A stretch of DNA of 64,000 nt from assembly GCF_001039355.2 (NCBI RefSeq), contig NW_019774847.1, forward strand, positions 597,711 to 661,710, written 5' to 3'. The notes beneath the pieces were generated by a model. That model did not search any database. It was not told where the DNA came from and was given only the letters and a program-made list of their open reading frames with translations. This stretch comes from Lingula anatina (Eukaryota; Brachiopoda; Lingulata; Lingulida; Lingulidae). The position numbers and the translations under genes are program-made. Every line of letters starts with the position of its first letter. Position 1 is the first letter of the stretch. Shown here piece after piece: positions 21,229 through 33,465 of the stretch.

Positions 21229-22351
21229 ATGAAGAGTTACTCTGTTGGCTTTATTTTGACAATCGCCATGATGGCAGCCAGAGTGGTTTCCCAGGGTAAG
21301 TTACCAGTTTTTTTGTTATATTGTAACAGGAAGAAACAAACAGAAATACTGAAAAAGAAATGGTATTAAAACGGATTTTGTGTAGCATTATATTCGCTTT
21401 AGAGCACGTGTCGGTTTGTATTTGGAAGGAAACATCGGTAAGCTAACGGGCTTTTGTTCTGCTACCAGCGGTTTGAAATACATTTATCATGTCCATACAC
21501 TCTTCTGCTTTGTTGAAAGCTTCACTCAAGGATTGTTTGACAGGGATGATAAACGTGCTACAAAATTCCTTGGATGTGGATCTTTTTAAAGGGCATCTTG
21601 TTTTTTCACAGGTTATATAAAATTGGGTTGCTGGGCTGACTCGTCAAACCGGGCCATTCCTCCTTTGGAGGGTAAAGATCCCATCCTTGACGGGGCATAC
21701 TGGTTACGAACGAATGCAGTCGAGAAATGCTACCAAGCTGCAAGGAAACGCGGGTACAAATATTTTGCTTTACAGCACGGTGGATGGTGTGCCTCTTCCT
21801 GCAACGCTGGGCAGACATATATGAAATACGGGCCTTCTAATAACTGCCAACCAGACGGAGAAGGCGGTGGTTTTGCCAATCAACTTTACCAAATTACGGG
21901 CGGTAGGTGTTTTGGCACGTTTAACGTAGGTAACCAAAAGACAAATCTTTTGGGTTGATATTCACGATTGAAACTAACAATTTCAAGGCATTTAAAGAAA
22001 CCTGTTATCCTAGCTGTTTTTGGTAACTTGACATTGACAACAACTAAATTGCACCGAGTCCGCTTGGACAAAAAAACCTGCATGTATGTAACAATGACAC
22101 TATTTAGCAAGCTGTTAAATCTATACCTAAAACAGTTAACGAATTAGGGTTGAAAACAAAAATTGATACCAGAATCTTTTGAAACGATAGAATTGTTGCA
22201 ATATTTCATTATTTATGGAATTGGGTATAAAACGAAAAATACTATAGGCATAATAGAATTTGTACCCCAGCATTATGGCTGTGTGTGTGTGTGTGTGTGT
22301 AATTTAACGTAGGTAACCACAAAACAAAAACTTTTGGGTCGTCGCTGCAGG

Positions 22352-22396
<45 letters not shown>

Positions 22397-22544
22397 CTGA
22401 ACTTATAAATCTTAACTGACATTCTTTTATCTTTTGACAAGGTGTAGGAACACACATTAGATACACAAGCCACTTTTTGTTGCTCTTGTCTCAGGTGGGG
22501 AGACACTTGATCATATTTTAACATACAAACGCCATGAACCAATN

Positions 22545-22578
<34 letters not shown>

Positions 22579-22628
22579 TTAACGTAGGTAACCACAAAAC
22601 AAAAACTTTTGGTCGTCGCTGCAGGGGA

Positions 22629-22672
<44 letters not shown>

Positions 22673-23170
22673 CTTAACTTATAAATCTAAACTGACATTC
22701 TTTTATCTTTTGACAAGGTGAGGAACACACATTAGATACACAAGCCACTTTTTGTTGCTCTTGTCTCAGGTGGGGAGACACTTGATCATATTTTAACATA
22801 CAAACGCCATGAACCAATGTGTCAAAAGCTACGTATATTTTCCTTATTTTAGGTTCAGAATGCGGGGACGGCAGCTACCCATATGCTGATAGTTTTGACT
22901 ACCTGTGTTATCGCTCAGGTGTAAGAGACTGCACTACCAATAAGCCGTACTTCGATATGACCTCTGTTAATGATATATACGCCCGATGTTCTGAAATGTG
23001 TGGGTTTCCATTGGCCGTCCAGTCTCCGCAAAACTCGATCGACAGTTCACAGCGTTGGGTAGGTGAACGCTGGGTGATTTATAATTTATAAACTTGAGAC
23101 ATCTCCTGTAACATGGACCATGCATGACTTGCTTATACTTACCCAATCTTTGCCTGGTCGTCGAAGAAAC

Positions 23171-23208
<38 letters not shown>

Positions 23209-23335
23209 GTTTTAGCGCCCTCGTTTAACTGTACACAGGAGATGGCGACTACTGGTCAGGTGTCAGAGATTACCTCGGAGTACGCCGTGATCACATATTT
23301 CCCCAGTTCCCAAGGTGAGGATATTTATGTCCATA

Positions 23336-23374
<39 letters not shown>

Positions 23375-24634
23375 ATAAGCGCATTCAGAACAAATGATTC
23401 TCACACAAGCAGATTGAAATGGATATATATATACATTTATGTTTATTAATGTTATTATTTATGTTCATTAATGTTGACATTAGGTATAATGTGTCTACCG
23501 TAACAATATTCCAGGCCAAATGGATTGGATCATCGACTTGCGTGACACGGGAATGACCTCCAGATTCATTAACCCACCAATCGTTGGAAGATATCTGCAG
23601 TTTGTGTTCCAGAATCAAGAAATGCGTTTGGATTTCACTGCGTCGATTTCTGGCCAAGCTATCTGTGATATGCCGTCTAATGCAACAGTTACGGCGTCAG
23701 CACGTACGTATAGACATGATATAGGACAAAAATTCCATCAAAGTTGAGGGTTTTGATAGCACTCGTTGAAGACTTGCATCTTCTGTAAAAGTTCCTAATA
23801 TTGAAAAGCAATATGCTGTAAGTACTGCTACTCCAGAACAGGATTTTTTAGTTTAAAAAGGAAAATCTTAGTCATTTATTATTTTACTTCACAAGCACTG
23901 ATGTCAATAATGATGTTCTTAAAAATGAAAGTGATTTGTACGTAGACCGAGAAAACACAGAAAAAAGCAAATAAATAAAAACAAAATTTGAAAACTACCA
24001 TTTTCTCTTTTGCCAGCGGCGAAGTGTGTCATTGTTGGGGATCCCCACGTCACAAACTTAGATGGCAAACAACAATTACTGAAGGCGGTGTGCAGGGTTA
24101 TTTTATCAGAGACTTGTGTGCCTACCAAACCTGGCGAAGCGCCTCTCCAACCGTTCTCAGTTACCGGAAGAAACAGACCTATTAGGCCAGGCAGCTCCAG
24201 AACATACATAGAGGAACTCACATTTGAAATGTTTGCCACCACTGTTGATATTAATGTCAACGGAGATGTGAAGGTACGCCGCTGAGAGTGGTAGTAGTTA
24301 TCATTAGATATTAAATAGAATGGGGACAGGAATTGGAAGTGTTCTATTCTATTCTGTTCTGTTCTGTTGTTCTATTCTGTTCTGTTATGTTCTATTCCCG
24401 TATTTATAATTATAATTTCTTCATCAAAGGTAAATGGACTCAGTCGGACAGTGACAACCGCCCCTGTCAACCTTGGCAATGGCTTGCAGCTCTATCTCGG
24501 CAGTTTAACTAGCGGAAATCATCAACACCCTGCTGTTTTTGTTGAGGCCCGCAATGGTCTGAAGGTTGCCCTTACCGTTCCTGAGGGGGGAAACTTTAAG
24601 CCAGGACATCATGCCGAAATAACTACTCCAGGTA

Positions 24635-24675
<41 letters not shown>

Positions 24676-25471
24676 GAAATAACTTATCACGAATTCAGAG
24701 GTCAATGTGGATAAAAGTAACCATGTAAAAGATATGGTTTTTCCGCCAAAAACGTTACTCATACTTGACAGTGGTGATTGATGGCGTATTTCAAAACATA
24801 TATGTGAATCTAATTTTTGTTTATTTATGTATTTGTTAGCGGAATATGCAGGCAAGCTTTGTGGGGTTTGTGGAAATTTCAATGGTGATCCGAATGACGA
24901 TGACGAGGCTTGTTACGGACAATCTCCAGCAGACTGCGACATATGGCATCCATCGGATGGACCAAAGTAAGAGCCTCCTCTTCTCTCTCTTTCTCACACA
25001 CACAACTGTTTATCAAATATGAATAGAAGGTAAAATTAAGTTATGTACAATCTATGCATTGCTGTAAGTTCAAATAGAAGGTACCATTAAGTTATGTACA
25101 ATCTATGCTTTGTTGTGAGTTCAGTTTGTTTTTATTATCAGAAATCACGACCCATATGACATACTGTTTACCGCGCTTTGTCAGGTGGCATGTGACGGGG
25201 GGGAGGGGGGGGGTCTGGGGGGGGGTTGTACCTGGTGTTGTGCAGGATTCATACTTAAAATGCACAGGGAGTGAGATTCCCATATGATAGAGAGTCTGCT
25301 TCCCATTTATTGGTACATGTAAGCCTCGCCCTAGATCTGGCCCACTTAGGTCAGACTAACCCTAACCATTATAATTATGGAGGGAGGATTTTCTGTTACA
25401 CGGACCCTCAGTTTCGTTACACCGGTATACACTCCTTACATTGATTTACCTTTTTCAGTTGCCCAGCGTAA
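21229..25471 (+). CDS. Secreted Cys-rich / von Willebrand factor type D protein
   Basis: Extracellular protein of unknown exact function. Exons: 21229-21295, 21612-21902, 22853-23062, 23216-23314, 23515-23703, 24017-24273, 24430-24631, 24840-24966, 25459-25471; 1455 nt, 484 aa. Exon 1 encodes a signal peptide (MKSYSVGFILTIAMMAARVV). Residues about 24-119 form a Cys-rich module (LGCWADSSNRAIPPLEG, ALQHGGWCASSC, YGPSNNCQPDGEGG), a type seen in invertebrate extracellular proteins and reminiscent of WSC lectin modules. A second Cys-rich segment (SECGDGSYPYADSFDYLC) and an unassigned region follow. From about residue 287 there is a VWD domain with CVIVGDPHVTNLDG at its start and CGVCGNFNGDPNDDDEAC near 446. 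It ends GPNCPA. Introns 1-5 are all phase 1, the usual signature of shuffled extracellular modules. The tiny last exon is the least certain part. Confidence 0.8.
22281..22819. repeat. Duplicated intron segment split by one N (probable assembly artefact)
   Basis: 22281-22543 and 22545-22819 are near-identical: (TG)n, then AATTTAACGTAGGTAACCAC, CGTCGCTGCAGGGGAC, (TA)n and ACGCCATGAACCAAT. They differ mainly in microsatellite length. A single N lies at 22544, exactly at the junction. It falls in intron 2 of the VWD gene, so the coding model is unaffected. Confidence 0.85.
23173..23208. repeat. (TTA)n microsatellite
   Basis: About 36 bp of TTA/ATT trinucleotides just before the acceptor of VWD-gene exon 4. 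Nearby introns also hold (TA)n at 23337-23372 and (GA)n at 24637-24670. Confidence 0.9.
24339..24397. repeat. TTCTG/TTCTA pentamer repeat
   Basis: TATTCTATTCTGTTCTGTTC-type pentamers repeated about eleven times in an intron of the VWD gene, shortly before exon 7. Confidence 0.8.
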
Positions 25472-26844
25472 TACCCAAACAGGGACCCAACCCGTATAAC
25501 GGCCACGTCTTCACGATAGAACGGCTACGATATATGACAAACATACGAACTGAGAACAGACTACGGCTGAGAACTTCGTGGACTACGATTCTTGAATACA
25601 GTTAACAGAATTAATATATATATATTAATCAGTATTATACGGTGAACGACTATATCACTTGGCGGTGTTACTAAACTTAATATTTTTCTCGTAAATGATG
25701 TAGTTGATGGTGTTTCTTTAAATTGCTTGATTTCCTTGTGAAATCGCTCAATTTGGTAACTCTTTGGGGCGGCCGTAACATTTGTCCCTTGATCAAAACC
25801 ACTGTTTGTTGATTAATCGCTTTTGGTATGAACAATATACTATAGACTATTGAATTGTAATAAAAGTGTAGTGTGACTATGGGAAATACTAGTAATACAA
25901 ATTCACCAGAGTCGTCGTCAGAAATCAACAGGAGAAAAAACATATGATATTTTACCAGCAGACTTGTGATATTTAGAAGGAGTAGGATTGTTGGTCATCC
26001 TGGATATGAACCATTTCTGAAACAACAAAATTAATTATTATGAATCGCACTGGGTATCAGACTGTAAACAATGTCAAACTACGTAGGTTGATTCAATGCT
26101 ATTGTTGGAACAAGGAACTTTATCCAAACAGTTTCTTAATAGTATAAGTTGGGAAGTCGTTGTTTTTCCAGCTCTGTCAAATAACAGTTACTTTGTTGTT
26201 GGCTTTTATTGCTTTTTGTTATTTGTGTTTTATTGTTATTTAAAGAACTTGGAATATAATTTTGTCTTGATACACCTGGTGAATAATATGTTTCAAAGCT
26301 GGATAGATTTGTTTCATATTATGCAATGTTAAACTTCCCAATACACGGGCCATTTAAGAATGTGGTCATCATTTGCTTTAATTTCATTTTGTTTCAAGCA
26401 CGCCCTTTTTTAAGTGTGCAGTGGCGGTTTAATTGTTTAACATTGGCGTAATGCATTGTAGGGGGTAATCTCCTGTCTTTGTGGAGAAAAATAGGAAATA
26501 AAAGGATTATCAAACCATATAATTGTATTCTTTTTGTGACGAATTTATTAACGTCCCCGTTTATAACTGCATTTTGATATATTAATTTAATAGTTGTAAC
26601 GTTTGGTATGGAATAATGTGCATAAAAAGGCGCTCGTAAAGTATTAATCTAACGCTCTTCTACCGTCTCTTTTAATATCTCTCTCTTTCTTTCTTTCTCT
26701 TTTCTCAACTATTTAAACCGCAAATTACACCACTTTGGCAAGTAGAACGTTTCTCGTAAATATTTACTCACACAACTCGCTTGATTCTTGATACCCCCCC
26801 CCCCCCCCAACTTCATTTTCTTTAACAATTTCTATTACTGCCAG

Positions 26845-26929
26845 GCTCCCGGACCTGGTATTCAGGTGACATCTTTATCAACATCACGCGCTACAAAAAC
26901 GGTGTGCTATTACCCATCACAACACTCTG
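26845..26929 (+). pseudogene. Orphan exon-like segment
   Basis: A pyrimidine-rich stretch ending CTATTACTGCCAG precedes an 85-bp open segment that ends at CTCTG|GTAAGG, so both splice sites look good. In the frame following a phase-1 intron it reads SRTWYSGDIFINITRYKNGV and LLPITTL, a plausible extracellular peptide with an NIT sequon. No partner exons could be found. It may be an alternative 3' exon of the VWD gene, or the remnant of a lost neighbour. Confidence 0.35.
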
Positions 26930-27609
26930 GTAAGGAGATAAGAGTACATTGAGGGTCTGTTGCCTCGTTAAAATCTCAGTTGATGTTCGTGGTTAAGACA
27001 ATACACCGGCATGACATGAAGGACGCAGGCTTGGTGGAAGGTTGGGTAAATTGTTCCCCCCCCCCCCCTCCCCTCACCTAGTGATCTCACATATGCTTAT
27101 AAAAGTGTACTGGGGAATGAAAACGCTGAACACAGAAATAAACAGGAAAATATTGAATAAACGAAAAGGAAATTGTGGTCGTTGATTAAAAGATCGCGTT
27201 TGGTCAATTCAAACTGAGTCTTCGCCATTTAAAAGAAAAAAATGCCAGATACAATGCTAAAGTCAGCTTCGGATGGTGGAGAGGGGAATCAACCCGTTTT
27301 AAAGTCAAACAGAACACCAGACACTCCCAACTAAGCAATTCCTTTTGTGACAGGTGAAGTTACTAAAGGATAATATATAAATATTCTGATAATAAATATA
27401 CTGGATACATAAATTCTGTTAAATCAGTCAGAAAATTTTGGGTATAACCTCACAAAGCCAAAATAATTCTTCTGTTGTTTCTTCAGCTCTTTTGTAATTG
27501 TCATGGTTGATGATGCAGAAAAACCATAATTATCAGCAATGAGTAAACAAATGAATTCATAGGAAAAAACCAACATCCGATAGCCATCTAAGAACATCAA
27601 TGTTCAGCC

Positions 27610-27613
<4 letters not shown>

Positions 27614-27663
<50 letters not shown>
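27614..27663. repeat. (TA)n microsatellite
   Basis: About 50 bp of pure TA dinucleotides next to the inverted-repeat element at 27664. Confidence 0.95.
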
Positions 27664-27666
<3 letters not shown>

Positions 27667-27720
27667 CAACACTGTGTAATTGAAACAAAATTTCTTTCTT
27701 TATATATATATATAGGGGCC

Positions 27721-27788
<68 letters not shown>

Positions 27789-27814
27789 ATTTGTTTCAAT
27801 TACACAATGTTGTT
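27664..27814. repeat. Inverted repeat enclosing TA and GA microsatellites
   Basis: AACAACACTGTGTAATTGAA + ACAAAATTT (27664-27692) pairs with AATTTGTTTCAATTACACAA + TGTTGTT (27788-27814), one mismatch in the arms. The interior consists almost entirely of (TA)n, AGGGGCCT and (GA)n. A small MITE whose core expanded into microsatellites is inferred. Confidence 0.7.
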
Positions 27815-28129
27815 ACTTCTACTACGGTTACATAAACATTTATTTTGTGCTTTGATAATGACATGGAGTTTGATCCTCGTTTTTAGACCTCTTGGATCTG
27901 CGGCTATCTTAGTGAGAGGCGTTAATACGAATACCGCTCCCCATTTCTGAATCACAGCGGATTTCTCGGAAACTCGCGCATGCGCAATGACTGTTTTGAT
28001 TCAATCATGTTCAATTATTGAGGAGTGTCAAATGAAAATAACGCACGCCGCGTGCCTTGATGACTCTTAAATATTGCTGACAGGATTAGATGTGCGTTCT
28101 TCTTTAGCGTTTTAACACCGTGAGGAGCA

Positions 28130-31100
28130 ATGGAGTTGAGTTCCGCTGTTATTTTACTCTGTCTTGTTGACGCTACACTTGGAATTCGTGAGTGAGTACT
28201 GCACTCTGTCATTTATTACTGAAAATATTCTTTTTTTTTTACAAAACGAGGGACATAATGTTAACATCCTAAATTAGCATTTACCTAAAATTTGTTTAAC
28301 GTAGGTTTGTTTAGCATACTAGTTAAGGTACAGCGGCGACACTTGTGGGTCCTTCTGATGCCATAAACACTTTTAACTCAAAATCTCTATCAAGCCCATT
28401 GTTGCCAATTACTCATTCACACAAACCACATTGACGGTCTTAGATATAGTTGGTACAGGTAATTGATTTATAAATATATAAGAAAGGAGTTGTCAGGAGA
28501 TAAAGCCAGGCATGCCAGCCGTCATTGTACGTGTGTATACTGATTTATTAACCATATCAACCACTTGGATGGATTAAAGATAGTTCACAATGTTAAAGCG
28601 ACAGTTTTAACACAAAATTTTTTTTCAGAAATATACCTTCATATTATTGTGTGAAAATTTGAATAAATTCTAAGAGCTCCAGAAGGCCCAAAAACACAAA
28701 TAATATCGACTGGAAAATTTTATAGTATAAACCGTATAGTAAATGCATTCTTTATTATAACTGATATTATTGTTGTTATTGGTGAACCACTTTTGATTTA
28801 AAAATAACATTTAACAAAAGGTGCAGAAGAAACATTCCACTAGAATGCCTAACTTGCATCATTTTCAATTCAGGGTAAAACCAGCACACGAAACGCACGT
28901 TGTGAAAGCCAAGATAAATAAGCTTGATGAAAATCATTATCAGTTTTACACGCCTAGCTTCACTATAATAATAATATGGTGTCTCTGCTTTTACATGTTT
29001 CAAAATGGGTTCATCGTGAATATAAAAAAGTTGAATTTCCCTCGTGAAGAAATATAATTATCATGTTGAAGCGTTTCAGAATGCAATTTTGTCATATCAT
29101 GTCCAGTTCATAAAACGTAACTTTGAAACTTTTCATCGAATAAGCAGGACGACAGCTGCTTCCAACAAAATTGCCCATAGTTCATTTTAACGTATTCTAG
29201 TTTGAAAAGAACACTACACGGGTATAATGGTGAACTGTTAGGTAGTGATTTGGGATAGATAGAAACTCCTTTTTAACTCGGCTGGCTTTTAGTTTTGAGT
29301 TTGTAGTGGATTAGCCAGTAAAACCCCCTTTACACTGGACGGCGTCCTTTCTGCGTCCTTTGTGCGACCATGAAACTGGCCAGGACGCCGTCGGACGCTC
29401 AAAGAACGCACAGTGATCGCCAAGGTCGCACAAAGAACGTTCAACCAACGCCGAGGACGCCANATCGCCGATGAAGGTACAGAGAACGCAGCAAGAATGC
29501 TCAATGGTCGCTCAAACATCGCAATGGACGCCTTGGGTTGCACAGGGGACGTACAGTGGAGGCAGGCAGATTGCTCGCAGTTTTACAGGTAAAATCAAGA
29601 TTCGGTCATTCAAAGGACGCACAACGGACGCAGACGCCTTTACACTGAGACACGATTTAATTGCTTTGGCGATCTTTGAGCGTCCTGACCACATTTTTGA
29701 ACGCAGAAGGGACGCAGAAAGGACGCCGTCCAGTGTAAAGGGGCCTTAAGCAGATAAGCCGATAAGCCGGTCACTAAAATTTAAAAACAATATAACAAAT
29801 ACAAATAAAGTTTAAAACAATAATTCTCATAAATTCATAAATTAAAGCAAACTTAAACACTTACTTAATTGTGGAGTCTATAAAGTTATAGCAGGAGAGC
29901 CATGTCCTTCTCCTTTCAGAGTCAAGTAGCAGTGTGTGATGTGCAGTTGGTGTGGTCGTATGTATCACATGAGTGAGTGAACACATTTTCTTGACTGATA
30001 AAGTGAACAGTTATCAGTATCTTGTAGAAATCCCAGAACAGGTAGAGATGATGTCTGCCATTCAAAATCAGTTTTTTTAGTATCAAACCTAGGGATGTAC
30101 AGGCCACATCACAGTCTCGGTGTTCAGTAACATCCACCCTGCTGGACATCCTGAAGAATGATCTGAAACGCTTGGAAGACAGATACGATGTTCTGCAGGA
30201 CGTCTTGAAGAACGACATTAAAGATCTGAAGCAGAACAATAAGAAGTTAGAAAGCAGATACGATGATCTGGTGAACAAATATGCTAAGCTTCTACAGGCA
30301 ACAACAACTTTACAAGTCAAATTTGCAAACTTCACCGCAGAAAATCAAGGCGGTGGGTTGCATTTTGTACAGCAATTAAATTCAATATTGCATATAAATA
30401 ATATGTATACATCTGTAAACTTTTGCAGCCGTCTTTTAGAAAAACATGTCCCCTTTTACAAATAACTCTGTTCACTGAAATGGCATAGGAATATGACGGA
30501 GATACGAATATAACGGAATGTGTCGTTTCTTATTACAGCAAGTGGCCGGGACTGCGCTGAATTGTACAAGAACGGCGTGAAGTTGAACGGGGTGTATACC
30601 ATAACACCTGATAACAGTCCGAACGCATTTAACGTCTACTGTGACATGACCACTGACGGAGGAGGATGGACAGTAAGATTATAGCTATAATAAATCAATA
30701 TACTTCAAATGAGAGACAGTAGGACTCTTTTTCAAATATTTTGGTTGATTTTAGACTTTTTAGTTTTTTGGTATCGAAATTTCTTTTGTGTGTTAGATGC
30801 AATTTAATGAATATATATGTACATGCATCCCAAACCTTCAGTCTCAAAACACTTATAATAGTCAAAATAATGATGAATATTTCATATTTACCGTTAAATG
30901 TGTTTTTTCTGCCGTTGAACAATAATGATATATTTTATATTTTTAAGCTGTTCCAGAAGCGCATGGACGGTTCAGTGGATTTCTACCGTGGCTGGCAGTC
31001 TTATAAGCATGGGTTTGGAAATCTGAATGGAGAACACTGGTTAGGTAATATTCATAATGTTCATATAACAAAATGTAAGGAATTTTGAAAATAAATAAAA

Positions 31101-32320
31101 TGCAATTTGAATGTGAAAAATCACTTCAAATGTATCACGATGAAGCATTCTTCGTTACCCCCTGTATATTTGTAATTGATTCTTCAGTGTCTTTATGAAA
31201 TATCCTTTGAATTAAAAACTAATCTATGCTACAGGAACAGTCGACGGTGTGTGTAAATATTGTACGAAACATAAATATTTTACATCTGCCTACTTTTGTC
31301 ATTATGAACTCTCCATACCACAAAATGAGTAGTAGTTTATCGCCATTTCAAGGAAATGTATTTTCTGTTGAAAAATAAGAATGAAAATTAGGGGATTTGA
31401 ATAACAATCCATTTTTCCACAGGGAATGATTTTATTAATGTCATCACTAACCAAAGACGGTACGAGCTGCGTGTTGACTTGGAAGACGCCAATGGCGTAA
31501 GGCGTTACGCCAATTACGACCACTTCGCTATAGCGTCGGAAAGAGCTAAGTACCAGTTGACTCTTGGGACTTACTCTGGAAACGCGGGTAGGCACTTAAC
31601 CTCTGTAATTTGTGTGCATATTAACCAATGAAAACACTGCAAACCTTTACACATAATACACTAGGATCTAATATATAAGACATATTTGAAATGCTATATA
31701 ATCACACATTTTGTTGTCATTCGAATTTTCTAAAATTACATGGTGTACGGTTTTGGTGTGTATGTCTGGGTTTAACGTATGGCCTGTCGAATACAAGCAC
31801 GCCGTCACAGCATAATAACATTGTACTTACACTGTACCTTGCCACTTATCGATTGTGACGCCTTTTTCACTGTCACTGTGTGCTAGGATCTTGCTATCTC
31901 ATAGAGTACACCAACTTTTGACGAGTCTGTACCATTTTGTTTTCATTTGAAAAAATATAAAACACTTCCTTCAATACAGCAAATTACCTTCTATTTTATG
32001 CTATTCTTGAATCCATTTTTTAAAACTTATTTCATATTTCAGGGGATTCTCTGAAACTCCATAAAGGCTATGCTTTCACCACAAAGGACAGAGATAACGA
32101 TGCATATGCAAGGAATTGTGCACAGGAATACAAGGGAGCTTGGTGGTATGACAATTGTCACCATTCCAATCTGAACGGCCTGTACCACCTGGGTGATCAC
32201 AGCTCGTACGCTGATGGCGTCAACTGGAAGACATTTAAAGGGCACTACCACTCCCTGAAGACAACGGAGATGAAAGTTCGTCCTGTCGGCTTCAAGGCTG
32301 CTTCTAGCAGTAGTGGTTAG
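28130..32320 (+). CDS. Fibrinogen-related protein 1 (signal, coiled coil, fibrinogen C domain)
   Basis: Secreted ficolin/FREP-like protein; relatives bind carbohydrates or acetylated ligands in invertebrate immunity. Exons: 28130-28191, 30093-30352, 30539-30672, 30948-31044, 31423-31587, 32043-32320; 996 nt, 331 aa, phases consistent. Residues 1-19 ([18 protein letters not shown]) are a signal peptide. Exon 2 is a heptad-rich coiled coil ([33 protein letters not shown]) ending [15 protein letters not shown]. The fibrinogen C domain starts at [12 protein letters not shown] and includes [26 protein letters not shown], the calcium-site-like KDRDNDA (about 253) and [12 protein letters not shown], so the usual four cysteines are present. 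The first exon was placed by its match to the neighbouring paralogue; the exon 2 acceptor was chosen by phase. A poly(A) signal AATAAA lies at 32394. Confidence 0.88.
29323..29745. mobile_element. MITE with 34-bp inverted termini and TTAA flank
   Basis: About 420 bp in intron 1 of fibrinogen-related gene 1. Both ends carry CCCCTTTACACTGGACGGCG followed by TCCTTTCTGCGTCC in inverted orientation, a perfect match over about 34 bp. The right end abuts TTAA (29746-29749); the left flank TAAAA looks like a decayed TTAA. A TTAA target is typical of piggyBac and Kolobok elements. The interior is rich in GGACGC-like motifs and has no transposase. One N occurs at 29463. Confidence 0.8.
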
Positions 32321-33465
32321 GCAGTGCTCGCATCTTCATCATAAGCAGAACTAATATATTCTCTTGAAGTTATGTAAGAGAAAAAGAAACACAAATAAAT
32401 TTTTAGGTATTCAGTTTTTGTTTTTTATTGTTAATTTTAATGTATTCTTATACATTTCATTCATAATTTTGGCCAATGTACGCTTGAGAAAAAAGAACTA
32501 CCGGTATCTGCTGATAACAGTTCAGGTGGATATGTATCGTGATATGTAACTTATGCGGTGTCTCAGTCAAAAAGATGTAGATTGGATTTCTGAACATTTT
32601 AAAAAAATTTCTTAACATCACCACATAGTTAACAGATAAGGGATCTAATAAATAGATAAAATATTAGATTTTTAAAAATTCTCATTTCAATGGGGTGCTG
32701 TCCTCTCCTCTGCCTTGACCGGAATTATACCTTTGAAAGCTGAAAGTAGCATTTTAGTCCACACTTTTATTTTTAAACTATACATCAGAATGAATTCATT
32801 TAACGCGTTTAACCACAAACTTTAATTTTTTACATTCGTTGATTCAACATTTGACCTTTCTTCTATGAAAATTTTAGTCAAAAAGGGGAGGGAGGGAGGG
32901 TAGATCAATTTTATCCCCTTTCTACCGCCCTCATGCTTCATATCTTTTAAAGAATACCAATGTATTTTCTGTAGTGCAGACCTAACCACAAACATCATTT
33001 CAGATTTTAACGACGCAAAAGACCCTCTATGTTGTAAACGTACACCCTCAATACATTTATCTCTTCTTTCTAACAGCAAACTGTAATGGTAACACTACAC
33101 CGCAAACGTTGATAAAGATTCCATCTGAGATCTATGTCCTGGAGACAGTTATAGAAATAGTTGAAGGTGGTGGAATTGGGGGGGGGGGGGGGAGGGGGGG
33201 GGGCGTCTCGCATCCCACTTGATGATAACTTAAGCTCGTTTTGGGACAGATGAGTGAATATCAGATAAGTGACGTTAAAAACACATCCAATTGAAACAGT
33301 TGAAGTTCGAGTTGTTGATGCACTGAGGCTGCGTCAAGACATATGAGGATGGAATCCGGTTACTCCGAATGCCATCACCCACGCTGTGTGACATGATGAC
33401 AGTTAAATATTGCTGACAAGATTGGATGAGCGTTTTTCTGTTACATTTTTACACCGTAAAGAGCA
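32321..33465. other. Spacer between the two fibrinogen-related genes
   Basis: No gene. 32321-33140 is homologous to 36234-37510 downstream of the second copy, so it belongs to the duplicated unit. A G-run of about 22 bases, interrupted once, lies near 33179-33203. Confidence 0.7.

Larger units (their letters stand above)
25472..28129. other. Intergenic stretch with an orphan exon-like segment and microsatellites
   Basis: No complete gene. Contains an exon-like segment at 26845-26929, poly-C runs (26796-26808, 27056-27068), and an inverted repeat pair enclosing TA/GA microsatellites (27664-27814). Frames at 25677-25943 and 26096-26332 have no recognisable domain. Confidence 0.5.

Noticed and set aside
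23216-23314. Alternative frame of VWD-gene exon 4 reading GDGDYWSGVRDYLGVRRD
   Set aside because: Protein-like, but it does not join the next exon in phase; the frame ending ITYFPSSQG continues into QMDWIIDLRDTG.
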